Below, piece after piece: positions 34,592-46,530 of a stretch of 64,000 bases of DNA. This DNA comes from Azolla caroliniana (taxonomy: Eukaryota > Polypodiophyta): NCBI GenBank assembly GCA_043228905.1, contig JBHGNT010000010.1:17236001-17300000 (forward strand), written 5' to 3'. Under the pieces are notes generated by a model, which was not told the DNA's origin, searched no databases, and worked only from the letters and a program-made list of their open reading frames with translations. Each line of letters starts with the position of its first letter. The stretch's first letter is position 1. The translations under genes were made by a program, and so were the position numbers.

Positions 34592-37500
34592 TTACAAAGC
34601 ATTGATTAGCTTCTTCATGTCACTCCTCTTCCTCAAATTAGGTTCTTTCAAAGCTCTCTCTGTAAGAACCTGCTTGAGTCGGCACATTGACAATCTTACC
34701 TGTGCAATATAGAACTCTATTTTGTTAGATGTGCCCACCAAAAAAGGTAGAAAAAACATAACAAAAAAAACACATTGATCGTATACTCCCATCTCCATGA
34801 AGTACCTCTAAAGAACATGACCCGAGATGGATAGATAGATTTTACTATTGTCTTCAAACATCAAATATGACCTATGACACCAAAACATAACGTTTTCATA
34901 TAATACATGTGAAAGTCAGTGGCAACTCTTTGATGTTCAAGAATTCACTAATGAACGTCACAATTGAGCGTAAACAGTAACTATGCGAGAAATTCATGCA
35001 AGGATTGGGTTGGGTCTAGCATGTGTGAAAAGCATAATGAATGTGATCATAGGCAAAGCATTGTACCAAAGCGTCATACTCAAACTCCCAAACTTGTGTA
35101 GGGAAAAATGTGCATAGTTGACTAGTGTAATCACATACACACCAAAACCCCATCTCACATTTAAGCGAGTACGAATGAAATCATGTTAGAAAAATGGTGA
35201 ATGATTGAGCTTTAACATGTATTGGTGTGAACGGTCTCATTATTCAACAAAGAATATAATTTTCTAATTAGGTGCAACATATGGAGTATAACATGTGACA
35301 CATGAGCCTCCATATTTATCCCATGTCATGATGCATTTTTGTTGTAAAAAGGCCTCATTCGTGTATATTGATGCATAATGAAATAAATGTATTGCATCCC
35401 ATCTTCTACACCATTTTCCATATCTCGCATCCAATTGGGGCACACAATTTTACTTTTATATGCCTTCTGGATCTTGTTGCTTGGTTACTACACTATTTTA
35501 GGAAGCCAATGTGAGGTACATTTTTGTGCCTTAAGCATGTGCTCAATACCCCTTTCCATGGTTGTGATACGCAATAGAAAATGATCTCGTACTTCGACAC
35601 CAAGAAGGTTTTGTGAAGTCCTTTGCATTGTCTCATGAAAGAGGCAATATATTGATCTTCACTGCTCTTATCCCATTGATGTCACAAATTAAGCAATGCC
35701 TGCATGCTATGCAACAATAACATGAGGAAAAGAAACCAGGAGAATTTTGCAAAGTTTTGTGAAGTAATGATTCTATCACCAAAACAGCGTGCAACACCAT
35801 CGAGTAAGGTGCCATTTATTTGTTATTGCTAGTTGATTCATGCTAGGATTTGGATTTCCATGTTATTGCTAGTTGATTCATGCCACTTCCAAAGACTGCT
35901 TTAAGCAAGATTGTTGTATTTGGGTGGTGGTTGAAGATTTTCCTATAGTCTATTCGCCATTTTTGTTGGATGCTATGGCTATAATTTGGAAATGTTTTAT
36001 AGTAAGGATGGAAGTACTTGACCAAATTAAGAAAAAAATATTGCTCCCGGAGAATGTGCTATAGTTAATGCTGTGATGAACAAAATAAATTCTATACCTA
36101 GAGATATTCTTATTCACGAGGACCTTCATAAGAACATATATAGGGCATCTAATTTTTGCCTTGAAAATACCCTGAAAAGAGAGGTTGTATGGTATGAGTT
36201 TTCGAAAAGGAGTTGCGCTATCTTGATCATATGGTAACCCAATACCATAAGATGATAAAAGAAAACATAGCTCACTAAAAACAAAGTAAAAAATACATAT
36301 TTCCTTTCACTCACCTAGTTTCAGGTTTTTCACACAAACGTTGAAAAATAAGTCAGCCAAATGTTAGAAACAGCAATCTTGACCAATGATAACAAAGAAG
36401 CATCTTGTCATCACCATCGCAATGATATTGATTGTTAATGCCCAAGAAACAATATTTTGTTATACACGTTGGTGGTAGTGATTATGACATGGTGCAACAT
36501 TGCTTTTGAATAAAGGATGTTTGGGGTTGAAAGCTATACACGTACATCACTCAAATGTCATACATCATGCAAGAGAATGAACTTCTTGCGATGGTTCATG
36601 TCAGACTTTTGCCATTATCATATACTCTCTCTAGGTTTAATGACTAGCCTGACAAAATGACCACTTTTGCGTTTTGATGGTCATTTAGTTTTGTTAGAAT
36701 CATCTTATAAACATTAAGCTATTATTTTCAACCCTTGGGCTGTGGAAAGTGAATTTTTATTTGATTCACCACAAGTCATTTCTCTCATCTTATCTACATG
36801 AGAAGTGCACTTGACACTTCTTCATTCAACCCAGGTATAGCATGCAAAATAAAAGGAAATTCCTATAAAGTGATCATTGTCACATCCTACCAAAATCAGA
36901 AATGAGTATGATATTTCTTATACAATGAAATAAATGGTAACCAAGATTTTATAATAAATAAATACACATTAGGCCAAAAATTATTAGTGTTTCATCATAT
37001 TGTTACATAAGGAATGCATTTGATACTTCTTCATACAATCAAGCACAGACACCAGGACTTTATCAAAATAAAACAAAGATTGAGAAATGATCATATTTTC
37101 ACATGCCTAACTATGCTAGAAATGCATATTTTGATACAACCATGCACAGCATTGACACTTGCTTTTTTGACAAGGACTATATATAACAAAAAAAACAAAA
37201 TAGAAGCGTCAAATTTATTATCACTTTTAGTCAACCTAGGTAACACCAGCAATGCAATTGTAAACATCATCTATACAAGCAAACATATATGTATGTAAAG
37301 AGGGAAGAAGAAAGACTCGGTATCCTGACCTAAAAATATAGGCATACATGCATACATACCTTAGGCAGTCTCTCAGGATTGGGGAACATGAGGTTGTGGG
37401 AAGCCATGATGTGCTTCTGTGTGAGGAGCATGTTCTTCTCCCGCAGCAGCACATACCACAGCTTATGGAGGTCCTCCCATGACTTGAGCCGCAATTCGCA

Positions 37501-37899
37501 TGCCTTCCATGATCTCCCTTACGATGGGATAAGAACAATAAGCACATACACATACCCGAATCAAAATCAAATGTAACAAAAAGTAGGCAAAAGCAAATAC
37601 ACAAATACATGAGTAAATAGAAAACAAATAAACAGAATATAGACACAAGTTAAAACAGAGAACACAACAAAATAAACCGAAGAAATTTGCAGCTACATAC
37701 ATTTTATGCATTCATAACAGGCAGAAAATAAAAGCCAAGACAGAGAGGTTATAAACATACCATAGACTGGAGATTTGGTGGGGTCTGGATCTCGCCCAAC
37801 TTCAAAGAAGTCTTGGAGGCCACCAGCCCTGAGCTTCAGAGAAGAAGAAAAAGATGCAGCCGTGACCAGAGGGCGTCGCCCAAAAATCCTCGCCAGCAT
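34592..37899 (-). CDS. MRPL47: Mitochondrial large-subunit ribosomal protein uL29m (MRP-L47)
   Basis: Three coding exons on the minus strand are 37899-37761, 37517-37360 and 34699-34592. All borders are GT-AG and the phases agree, giving 134 residues. The protein starts [20 protein letters not shown], an arginine- and serine-rich presequence typical of import into mitochondria. The MRP-L47 core follows: [48 protein letters not shown] and LKQVLTERA. The family sits near the exit tunnel of the mitoribosome and is the counterpart of bacterial L29. Length and motif order match small plant members. Another ATG 18 codons upstream in frame is possible; I prefer the one that starts the presequence. 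Intron 2 is long (about 2.66 kb) and holds no recognised element. The copy looks intact and expressed-type. Confidence 0.93.
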
Positions 37900-38004
37900 C
37901 GTCGTCTTTCTCTCTGCTCTGCTTCTCTCTTTCCTGCTCAAAGAAACTCCCAATTGATTTGTACAAAAACCTTAGGAAAAAAACCTTAGGAAACTATGTT
38001 ATGT

Positions 38005-38139
38005 AATGTAATGTATGTATGTATGTATCATACGTATCATTATTGTATGTATATGTATTATGTACATATTGATATATGTATGTATGTATGTATGCACATA
38101 TTGATATATGTATGTATGTATGTATGTATGCACATATTG

Positions 38140-38172
<33 letters not shown>

Positions 38173-38206
38173 TGCACATATTGATATATGTATGTATGTA
38201 TGTATG
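38005..38206. repeat. Compound (TATG)n microsatellite upstream of MRPL47
   Basis: Runs of TATG of different length alternate with four copies of ACATATTGATATATG (from about 38064). The array starts about 100 bp upstream of the MRPL47 start codon, so it lies in the likely promoter or 5' leader. Confidence 0.9.
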
Positions 38207-38334
38207 GCTCGTTTCTATTTGCAACCAAATCATAATTAGGCATGGCGAGGAAATCCCGGATAATGACGGTGTAGGACACGTTCTGAATGGCGCATGCGAT
38301 CTGCACTGTTCAATCTCTATCCACAAAAAGTGTG

Positions 38335-38565
38335 CACCTAAAACCCCAACCCGGGTCTGACGATCCTCTGTCACATCTAACCTGGCTCTGACAATCGAAT
38401 CTGTCACATCAAATCCGGGTCTGACAATCGGATCTATCACGTCTAACCTGGCTATGACAAGCCTCTGTCACACTGACTCTGACAAGCTATTCTATACCAC
38501 CTAAACCTAACCCGAGTACATGAACCTAACCCAGGTACCTAAACCTAACCCGGGTACCCGACTGA
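38335..38565. repeat. Degenerate short tandem repeats
   Basis: Diverged copies of a CTGACAATC...TCTGTCACATCTAACC-type unit of about 45-50 bp run from about 38345 to 38490. About four copies of an AACCTAACCCGGGTAC-type unit follow up to 38560. No gene is seen here. Confidence 0.65.
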
Positions 38566-38776
38566 AATTTAGGGACCATTGTTTAAAAAAGATGCCAAGA
38601 TTACTCAAAAATATCAAAAACTTTTTCAAAAATACAAAATTGCACGATGTTACATATAAAAATAACATGACGTAATGTAATAAAAAACTATGAGATCAAG
38701 GCTCTTGTTCAAAGGATGGCAAGACACACCCACATTTTTTGCAGCAATTTGCATTGGAGTCTTTGTCAATGTTAAA

Positions 38777-39180
38777 TGTTGAGAGACAAGCTCGACATTG
38801 GCCGGATCGGCTGAGCAAGCCGAGGACCGGATCGGTTGGAAACCGGTACGTAGACCGATGCGTAGGAAGGCCGGATCGGTGCAGAAACCGGGAGGCCATC
38901 AAAAAGATATTCCACAAGGAATATATTTGGGAGTCAGTGTAGGGGCTCCTTAATGAGCATTGAAGTACTATCGGTACTTCTGTCAGTCCGAAAAGGACTT
39001 GTATAAAAGTGTTCATTGAACACACATGATGTACAGATCGAGTATTATTTTTGAATTAAGTTCTTGTGTTTACTCTCTCTCTATCTCTCCCGTGCATACT
39101 ATGCAAACCTAAGCTTTCCATTAAACCTGCGTTTTCTGTTGTTCGGTTTCCTATATTGCTTCCGCATGCCATTCTTTTCA
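38777..39180 (+). repeat. 5' LTR of copia C
   Basis: The sequence ends TTCA immediately before TGGTATCAGAG (39181-39191), the standard copia primer-binding site. A TATA-like TATAAAAG lies at about 39002. The left end is either TGTTGAG at 38777 or TGTTAAATG at 38770. GGCCGGATCGG words repeat near 38800-38880. No 3' partner is found in the window. Confidence 0.75.
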
Positions 39181-40640
39181 TGGTATCAGAGTGCGAGGGT
39201 TGAGAACCTCTGCAGTCGACTTTGCTTGAAGGAAAAACCAATGAAGAAGAACAAGAAAACCGATGGACAGAGGAATGGCTAGCTCGCTTTCGTCGGAGAA
39301 GCTCGACAGAACCAAGCACGCATCTTGGTCCTACAAGATGCACCAATACCTGCTCGGACACGGTTACTGGAGTTATGTCGATGGAGCAAATGACACAGCA
39401 CCCAATTCGACACACAAAGACTTCCCGGCGTGGGAACAATCGGCGAGCAGAGTGTTGTACTGTTTCGCATCTTATGTGGGCGAACAGCTATTAAGCTACA
39501 TTCGGGATGCAAAAACGCCGAAGGGTGCGTGGGAAAATCTGAAGAAGATCTTCGTCGCGAGCACCACAGCCAGGAAGCTTCAGCTCCTACAGGAGTTGAG
39601 CAACCTATGACAACATGATTTGTAGGTGGCTGACTATACCTCGAAGATCAAGGACATATGCAACTCCTTAGCTTCCATCGATGTGAACATCAAGGAAAGC
39701 GAGATGGTCCAGGTTTGTCTCAGGGGTTTGGCGTCAAAGTTCGGAACGTTCCGAACTACTATGTGTACACGGGAGAATACGTCGTCGTTTTTCGACTTAC
39801 AATCTATGCTCCTTATAGAGGAGAACCACGCGGGTGCGTCGACAAGCACGCATGCCGACAACAAGATGTTGTACACGGAGGGAGATAGGCCCCGTGGTCG
39901 TGGCAGACGAGGCGAGTCGGTACACAATGGAGGCGGCCGACGAGATCAAGGAAGAAGGCACTGAAGTGATGCTGACAGCAATTCCGGACCCTCCGGAAAC
40001 AGGGGGAGTCAAGGCGACGAGAACCAGCAAGGGAAATCCGCCGCGGAATGCTGGTACTGTGGCAAGAAAGGCCACAGGGAGAGCAAGTGCTGGAAAAAGA
40101 GCGCTGATTTGGAGAGAACCGGGTCCAGAACAGGTTCCGGACAGACCGACAAAGGAAATCGGCAACGATCGCACTATGTCGAAGGATCTGGAGAAGCCGG
40201 AAAAGGGTCAGTCTTCATGACGAGACACGAAGCAAACTCAATGAAGAAGATCACCCCAAAGTCGGAGGAGGTGTGGTACATCGACTCTGGCGCGTCAAAC
40301 CACATGACGTGCCACGAGGAGTGGTTCTCATACCTTGAGAAACTGACGCAACCAAGAGTAGTCGCAACTGGAGACAACACTCCGCATCTGATCGCGAATG
40401 TCGGTGAAATTCCCTTGAGCCATGTCGGGCAGAAAGGGAAACTTATGAACGTGTTACATGTCCCGACAATCACGAAGAATTTGGTGTCAGTCGAGCAGAT
40501 CGTCGACCAGGGGATGTAGGTTCGGTTTACACACCTCGGGTGCTTCATTGAGGAAGAAGGCCGTGTTATTGCGCAAGGGCGTAGAGATGGGAGGATGTTC
40601 ATCCTCGACTCTACTGACGGTGGCACCGCTGTCGTGATGT
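39181..40640 (+). pseudogene. Copia C gag and protease, 3'-truncated
   Basis: Gag begins near 39277 (MASSLSSEKLDRTKHASW), reads on to 39610, and after two stops continues to 39964 (YTSKIKDICNSLASIDVN). After a frame change come the CCHC knuckle CWYCGKKGHRESKC (about 40051-40090) and the protease VWYIDSGASNHMTCHEEWF (about 40272), continuing to NLVSVEQIVDQGM. Recognisable copia sequence stops near 40637 before integrase. It is a different family from the copia copies at 11648 and 41924. Few lesions are seen in gag-protease, so it was probably truncated after a fairly recent insertion. Confidence 0.88.
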
Positions 40641-40864
40641 GGCGTGCTCGAGAGTGGGAAAAACCGGCGAAAGGGGAGTCAAAATGTGCATGTGCAATGT
40701 GTGTGCACACAAAGGCGATTAATTGTGCATATGCAAAATAAAAAGGAAAATAAAGGGTGGAAAGGAGGTATAGAAGCTTGTGCAAAAAGTAAGAGAGAGG
40801 AGAGATAAAAGGTAAAGGGGAGAAAGGCTATGAATTTATAGATATAGAATTATATATTATATAA

Positions 40865-40935
40865 GAGACAGTTAGTGGGCTAGTGGATAGTCACATTGAC
40901 CATTAGCTGGAGGTCCACGGTTTAAATCTAGTCAT
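40865..40935 (+). other. tRNA-like sequence, possible SINE head
   Basis: TGGGCTAGTGG at about 40876-40886 resembles an internal A box and CGGTTTAAATC at 40918-40928 a degenerate B box, with spacing normal for tRNA genes. A proper cloverleaf could not be drawn, so this is not called a tRNA gene. Confidence 0.3.
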
Positions 40936-41690
40936 ACAATGTAGTTTGATTTAAGGAATTTTATTCCTTTTTTTCCTATAAAAGGAGGTCGAGGGGGGCT
41001 CATTCGGGAGGACGTTTTGGGAGGAGGAGACTATTGCCAATTTTCTTTCGAAGCTCTTCATCTTCTTATTCACCACTTCTCTTCATCTCATACCCTTGCA
41101 TCCCCCCATCGCCATATGCTCATCTTCTTTGCGTCAGCACTCGAAGTGCTCGTGAGCCCAAGCTTCGTTGGTTCGTCGTTGCGAGCCCGTGTGCTCGCCG
41201 TTCGGGTGGTCGTGGTTCGTTGGGATTGGCATTTTGGTGGTGCTCGTGTGTTCATCTTCGCCATGTTCGGATTTGCTTTCGTCTCTAAGTTGCCATTGTA
41301 AACAAAACCCTATTTTATAAAGGGTCCTCTTGTGTTGGAATTGAACACGTATTTATCTCTTTGGTTGATATCATTTGTGCTTCTTTCTCTCCTTCTTTCT
41401 TTATTCGTGTCTTCCTTGTACGTTCGGTCGTCTTGTGACGAGGGAGCGTTTCGGGTGTGCCCATGTACCTCTCCTCCTCATAAAGGCGTACGAGCATTTG
41501 TGCGTGTGTTTGTGTCTTCCGTGTACGTTCAGCCATCTTGTGACGAGGGACCATTTCAGTGTTCGGGAGCCTCATCTATCTCACAATCACTCGATCCGAC
41601 CTTAGCTATCCAGTCGGACTCCTTAGCCAATTCATGCAAACTCCGTGAGATATCCATTTTGATTGCGCTAAGAGATTATTACGATACATA
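40936..41690. other. Unassigned region with TATA-like box and 105-bp spaced repeat
   Basis: TATAAAAGG lies at about 40977-40985, followed by a purine-rich leader. Two diverged copies of a segment of about 50 bp (GTGTCTTCC, TACGTTC, CTTGTGACGAGGGA) start at 41407 and 41512. It may be part of an LTR belonging to the copia D scrap or an unrelated element. No protein family is seen. Confidence 0.4.
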
Positions 41691-41923
41691 AGCGGCACAA
41701 TGGATTACGACATTCTCTACGCATCGGCCACACCAATTCGACTCAAAGGGTACATGGATGCTGACTAGGCTGACTACAAAGCTGATCGAAGGTCGACCTC
41801 CGGATTTGTCTTGTCGCTTGGTAGCGGAGCAATATCTTGGAGTAGTAAGAAGCAGCCTATCGTCACACTTTCGAATACAAAGGCCGAATACAGGGGTGCA
41901 ACTATAGCTACATGTGAAGTTGT
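41691..41923 (+). pseudogene. Copia D scrap: RNase H
   Basis: The plus strand reads LYASATPIRLKGYMDAD, a stop, then [40 protein letters not shown] and [11 protein letters not shown]. This is the RNase H core of a copia element of another family. It is cut at 41924 by the LTR of copia copy 2, and its continuation was not found on the far side. Confidence 0.85.
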
Positions 41924-42496
41924 TGTTAGGATTTCGGTCCCTCCGGATGGGATGATGAAGACCCACTGAGAACCGGATGATGAGTACCTGGCAAGGAAGA
42001 ACCAGTGAGAACCGGATGATGCAGGCCCCGTGAGAACCTCTCACCGGATGAAGGGACATATAGGTAAATATGTTTCTGAGAGCCCATTGGGGCTATATTT
42101 GTAAATATTCCTAATGTCATATTAGTATAAATATGACCTAGGGCAAACACTTATGTGTTGTTGGTTATTCTTTGTATTGTTGTTGTAACTGCTGTACAGA
42201 GAGAGAGAGAGAGAGATACAAAGCGATTCTCTGTTGTAACCGCCGCCAGGCGAAGAGAGTGAGCACGAGGTCGTTGCCTCTGTGTCCCCCTATTGTATTC
42301 TTCTAGACATAGTGATAGTTTGGAGCTAGTGGGCTCCCGTGGTTTTTCCCGTTTAGGGTTTTCCATGTAAACATCCTATGTACTCTCTCTTGTTCTATTG
42401 TTTGTGTGTATACGTCCATTGCTTCCTATTCCCATCTTTCTGTGGTTGATCCTAGACTCGGTTGTGGCCGAGCCATATTCTGCATATTTCTCGTCA
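41924..42496 (+). repeat. 5' LTR of copia copy 2
   Basis: It begins TGTTAGGATTTCGG and ends CGTCA. It shares the CCGGATGATG minisatellite words, TATAAATAT near 42125-42135 and a (GA)n run at about 42197 with the LTRs of copy 1. It carries an extra downstream stretch of about 150 bp (42280-42450) absent from copy 1. Confidence 0.9.
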
Positions 42497-42525
42497 ATCT
42501 GGTATAAGAGCGAACAACACAAAAA

Positions 42526-45500
42526 ATGGAAGAATCGTTCGGCGGCATGTTCAAGCTCACCGGCTCCAACTACTCAGTGTGGAAGTCGAAGATGAGGGAC
42601 ATGCTCGTGGTGAAAGATCTTTGGTTGCCGGTTCAGTTCGGGGACAAGAGACCAGACAAGATCGACGCCACGGTGTGGGAGGTGATGCACATGAAGACGA
42701 CGGCATACATCCGGTGCTTCATCGACACGAGCCTGTACAACAACTTCAATGAAGAGAGTAAGGCTCATGAGCTCTGGGAGAAGATTGGCATTATGTTCCA
42801 GAACAAAAATATCGTTAATCGGGTTTCGGTATTCCGGAAGCTAGTGAGGCTCCGGTACCAAGATGGCTCCAGTATGGCAGAGAACATGAATGTCTTCCAG
42901 GGGCTGATACACCAAGCAACCTCGTTGGAAGTACCTCTCGCCGATGAGGTACTTGCTTTACTCCTACTTGGTTCCCTCCCGGATAGCTGGGAGACATTAG
43001 TTGTCACGTTGGGCAATGCTGGGCCGGAAGGAAAACAACTATCCCTAGCAAGAGTCAAGTCGAGCTTGCTAGATGAAGAGGCGCGTCGGAAAGACAAGGA
43101 TATGAGCTCCGACTCCAAAGCACTCCTTACCGAATCAAAACGCGGAAGACAAAGGAACCGTAGTTCCCAGAACCGGGAAAAGTCAGGGACACTGTCAAAG
43201 TCAAGGGGGAGGCCTACTTGCTTCTATTGCGGCAAGCCGGGACACTTCCAAAAGAACTGTCAGCATTTCCGAAAAGACAAGGAAACCGACAGTGCAAATT
43301 CGAAGTGGCCACTGGACCGGAACGGTAAAGACCAGAGGGAACCGGACTGGAAGGGAACAACGGCAATCGCGGCAAGTGAAGAAGAGTTGATGCTCATCAC
43401 CGAGGAGAGTGAGTTGAACCTTGCCGGCGACGAGACAACGTGGGTTGTCGATTCCAGAGCGTTGTTCCACCTGACCCCAGACCGGAAATGCTTCTCTTCC
43501 TACACAACCGGTGATCACGGTTGTGTCCGGATGGGGAATGAAGGTACATGTTGAATTGTCGGCATAGGAGACGTGTGGTTGACAACACCAATCGGATGCA
43601 AGTTGTTGCTGAAGCATGTCTGACACGTTCCGGAGGTTCGACTGAATGATGAAGGCCACACGGGTAGCATCCGGAATGGAGTCATGAAATTCAACAAAGG
43701 GAGCCTGATAATGGCTCGGGCCCGGAAAGTCAACACATTGTACCTGATGAATGCATGGATATGTCGGGAAGAAGTGAACGTGGCATCTGACACTGCCGGT
43801 GAGTTGTGGCACAAGAGACTGTGTCACATGAGCGAGAAGGGGATGAGGAGGCTTGCCGATGACAATCTCATTCCGGTGAAGGATGTGCATCTTGAGAGGT
43901 GCACTGACTGCCTGGCCGGTAAGCAAAATCGGACCTCCTTCCGATTGAGGCCAACGATGAGACGTAATGCACCACTGGAGTTGGTGCATACCGATGTGTG
44001 TCAAGTGGACACGAAGTCACATGTCGGATCGCAGTACTTCGTGACATTCATAGACGACCACAACCAGAAGTTGTGGGCCACACCGTTGAAGATGAAGGAT
44101 CAGGTGTTATTTGTCTTCAAGGAGCTCCACGCAAGAGTGGAAAGAGAAACCGGCCGGAAGCTGAAGGTGGTTTGAGCAGATAACAGAGGAGAATACCGGG
44201 GGCAGTTCGAGGAGTTCTACCGCTCGAAGGGAATCCGGCTTGAATTTACCATGCCGAAGACGCCGGAACTAAACAGGTTGGCCGAGAGGATGAACCGGAC
44301 CATAATGGTGAGGGTCTGGAGTATGCTAGCACATGCAAAATTACCCAAGACATTTTGGGCTGAGGCGTTGTCGACACCGACGTATGTGATAAACAGATCA
44401 CCCTCAGTACCCTTGGATGGAGACACGCCACAGAGAGTGTGGACCGGTAAGGAAGTGTCTTACCGACATCTGAAGGTGTTCGGGTGTCTCGCTTACGTGC
44501 ATGTTGCAAAGGACCGGAGAGCAAAGTTGGATCCAAAGTCCCGGCCTTGCATATTCCTCGGATACGACGATGATGAGTTCGGCTACCGAGTGTGGGATCC
44601 GGTCGACAAGAAGGTTTTCCGGAGTCGAGATATTATCTTCATGGAGGACAAGACCCTTGCTAACTAGGAGTCGGAGAAGAAGATAATGAACTTTGAGTTG
44701 ACCGGTAAGGATCGGTTCGATGAGATACGGACCTACCCGGCTAAGAGCCGGTTGACACCCGAAGAACAGGCCGGTTACGGAGAGGAAACCGAACCGACCG
44801 AAGAAGAAGAAGAAGTAGAAATCGGAACCGGCCAAGACCCCGAATCGGATTCGGATGAAGAACAAACAAAGGAGTCGGTTGCGAAACCCAAGGACGCAGA
44901 TATCCTCTCAGAGAGAAAAGGCCCCCCCGGAGATTTCCGGATGTAGAGCGCGTGTTGCTAACCGATGAGGGGGAGCCGGAAAGCTTTGAAGTAGCAAAGG
45001 AGGACGCCCACAGCCGCAAGTGGTTGAGTGCCATGCAAGACGAGATGGATTCCCTGCATGAGAACCACACGTATGAACTGGTGGAGTTGTCGAAAGGAAA
45101 GCGGGCACTCCCGAATAAGTGGGTGTACAAGTTGAAACCAGGAGATGCCGGCAACCCCCCAAGGTACAAAGTCAGGATCGTGGTGAAGGGGTTCCAGCAA
45201 AAGAAGGGAGTGGACTTCGACGAGATATTTGCCCTGGTAGTAAAGATGACTTCCATCCTGACGGTATTGAGCATAACGGAGAACCACACGTATGAACTGA
45301 TGGAGTTGCCGAAAGGAAAGCGGGCACTCCGGAAGAAGTGGGTGTACAAGTTGAAACCGGGAGATGCTGGCAACCCCCCCAAGGTACAAAGCTAGGATCA
45401 TGGTGAAGGGGTTCCAACAGAAGAAGGGAGTGGACTTCGACGAGATATTTGCCCCGGTAGTAAAGATGACTTCCATCCGGACGGTATTGAGCATAGCGGC

Positions 45501-46530
45501 AAGCATGGATCTCGAGGTAGAGCAGTTAGACGTGAAGACGACGTTCCTTCACGGTGACCTTGAAGAGGAGATCTACATGCAGCAACCGAAAGGATTTGTG
45601 AAGAAAGGGAAGGAGCACATGGTTTGCCAGTTGAAGAAGAGCCTATATGGACTAAAGTAGGCTCCCCGGCAATGGTACCGGAAGTTCGACTCCTTCATGA
45701 TGGATCAAGGATACCACAAGACGTAGGCCGATCACTGCGTATTTGTGAAGAAGCTTGAAAGCGGAGACCTCTTGATATTGCTCCTATATGTGGACGACAT
45801 GTTGATCGTCGAACAAGACCAAGCGAAGATTTGGATGCTGAAGAAGGCCCTTAACCGGACCTTCTCAATGAAAGACTTGGGTCCGGCAAGACAGATACTG
45901 GGGATGCATATCATCTGGGACCAGTCAAAGAAGCAATTGTGGCTGTCACAAGAGAAGTACGTGACAAAGGTGCTTCAGTGATTCAACATGTCAGATGCGA
46001 AACAAGTTGGATCGACACTCTCGGGAAACTGTAGGTTATCCGGTAAGCAAAGCCCGAAGACGAAGGCAGAGAAGGCGGATATGATGAAGATACCATATGC
46101 CTTTTCCATCGGGAGCTTGATGTACGCAATGGTGTGTACCCGATTAGATATCGGATACGCAGTCGGAGTGGTGAGCCGGTTTATGAGCAATCCCGACAAG
46201 GAGCACTGGAATGCGGTAAAATGGATACTCCGGTACTTGAAAGGCACCTCAAGTATGTGTCACCGATTCGGCTCCGATAAACCCCAACTTGACGGTTTCA
46301 CCAATTTGGATATGTCGGCTGATGCGGATACCAGCCGGTCAACATCGGGATATGTTATGACATATGTAGGGGGAGCTGTTTCGTGGCAGTCGAGGCTGCA
46401 AAAGACGGTTGCGTTGTTAACCACGGAAGCGGAGTACATGGCGGCTGTGGAAGCCGGCAAGGAAATACTATGGATCAAGAACTTCATCGAAGAGCTAGGG
46501 ATTCGGCAAAAGGAATACCAGCTCTATTAG
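42526..46530 (+). pseudogene. gag-pol of copia copy 2, disrupted
   Basis: Gag starts at 42526 (MEESFGGMFKLTGSNYSVW) and is open to about 43552. It has the knuckle CFYCGKPGHFQKNC and a protease whose catalytic DSG reads DSR (VVDSRALFHL). A small deletion near 43640 follows. Integrase runs 43684-44670 with a stop at 44173 and keeps the finger Cys (RCTDCLAGK). RT from about 44960 carries a 219-bp tandem duplication (45060-45497), then MDLEVEQLDVKTTFLHGDL and the catalytic YVDDMLIV near 45790. RNase H ends at 46530. Further stops lie near 44665, 44943, 45658, 45724 and 45979. It keeps the RT core that copy 1 lost. Confidence 0.92.
45060..45497 (+). repeat. 219-bp tandem duplication in copia copy 2 RT
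   Basis: The block starting GAGAACCACACGTATGAACT occurs at 45060 and again at 45279, covering the RT fingers (ENHTYEL through KMTSI.TVLSI). The second unit has one extra C in a C-run near 45376, which shifts the frame. The copies differ at several positions. Confidence 0.9.

Larger units (their letters stand above)
41924..46530 (+). mobile_element. Younger-family copia, copy 2, lacking the 3' LTR
   Basis: The 5' LTR (41924-42496) and interior match the element at 11648-16018 throughout. The primer-binding site at 42500-42510 reads TGGTATAAGAG, one base off the standard. The element ends abruptly at about 46530 inside RNase H (after EEYQLY-like coding), where a minus-strand gypsy relic begins. 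The 3' end and LTR are therefore lost, by deletion or rearrangement. Confidence 0.93.

Noticed and set aside
38005-38206. A CRISPR-like array (repeat ACATATTGATATATG with spacers)
   Set aside because: The spacers are only variable (TATG)n runs, so it is a compound microsatellite in a plant genome.
37996-38440. Protein-coding ORFs over the microsatellite (repeating YVCMYVCM or IHTYIHTY)
   Set aside because: They are translations of a tetranucleotide repeat, present on both strands.
38500-38565. Interstitial telomeric repeat
   Set aside because: The CCTAACCC words are part of an irregular unit with CCGGGTAC and not tandem plant telomere repeats.
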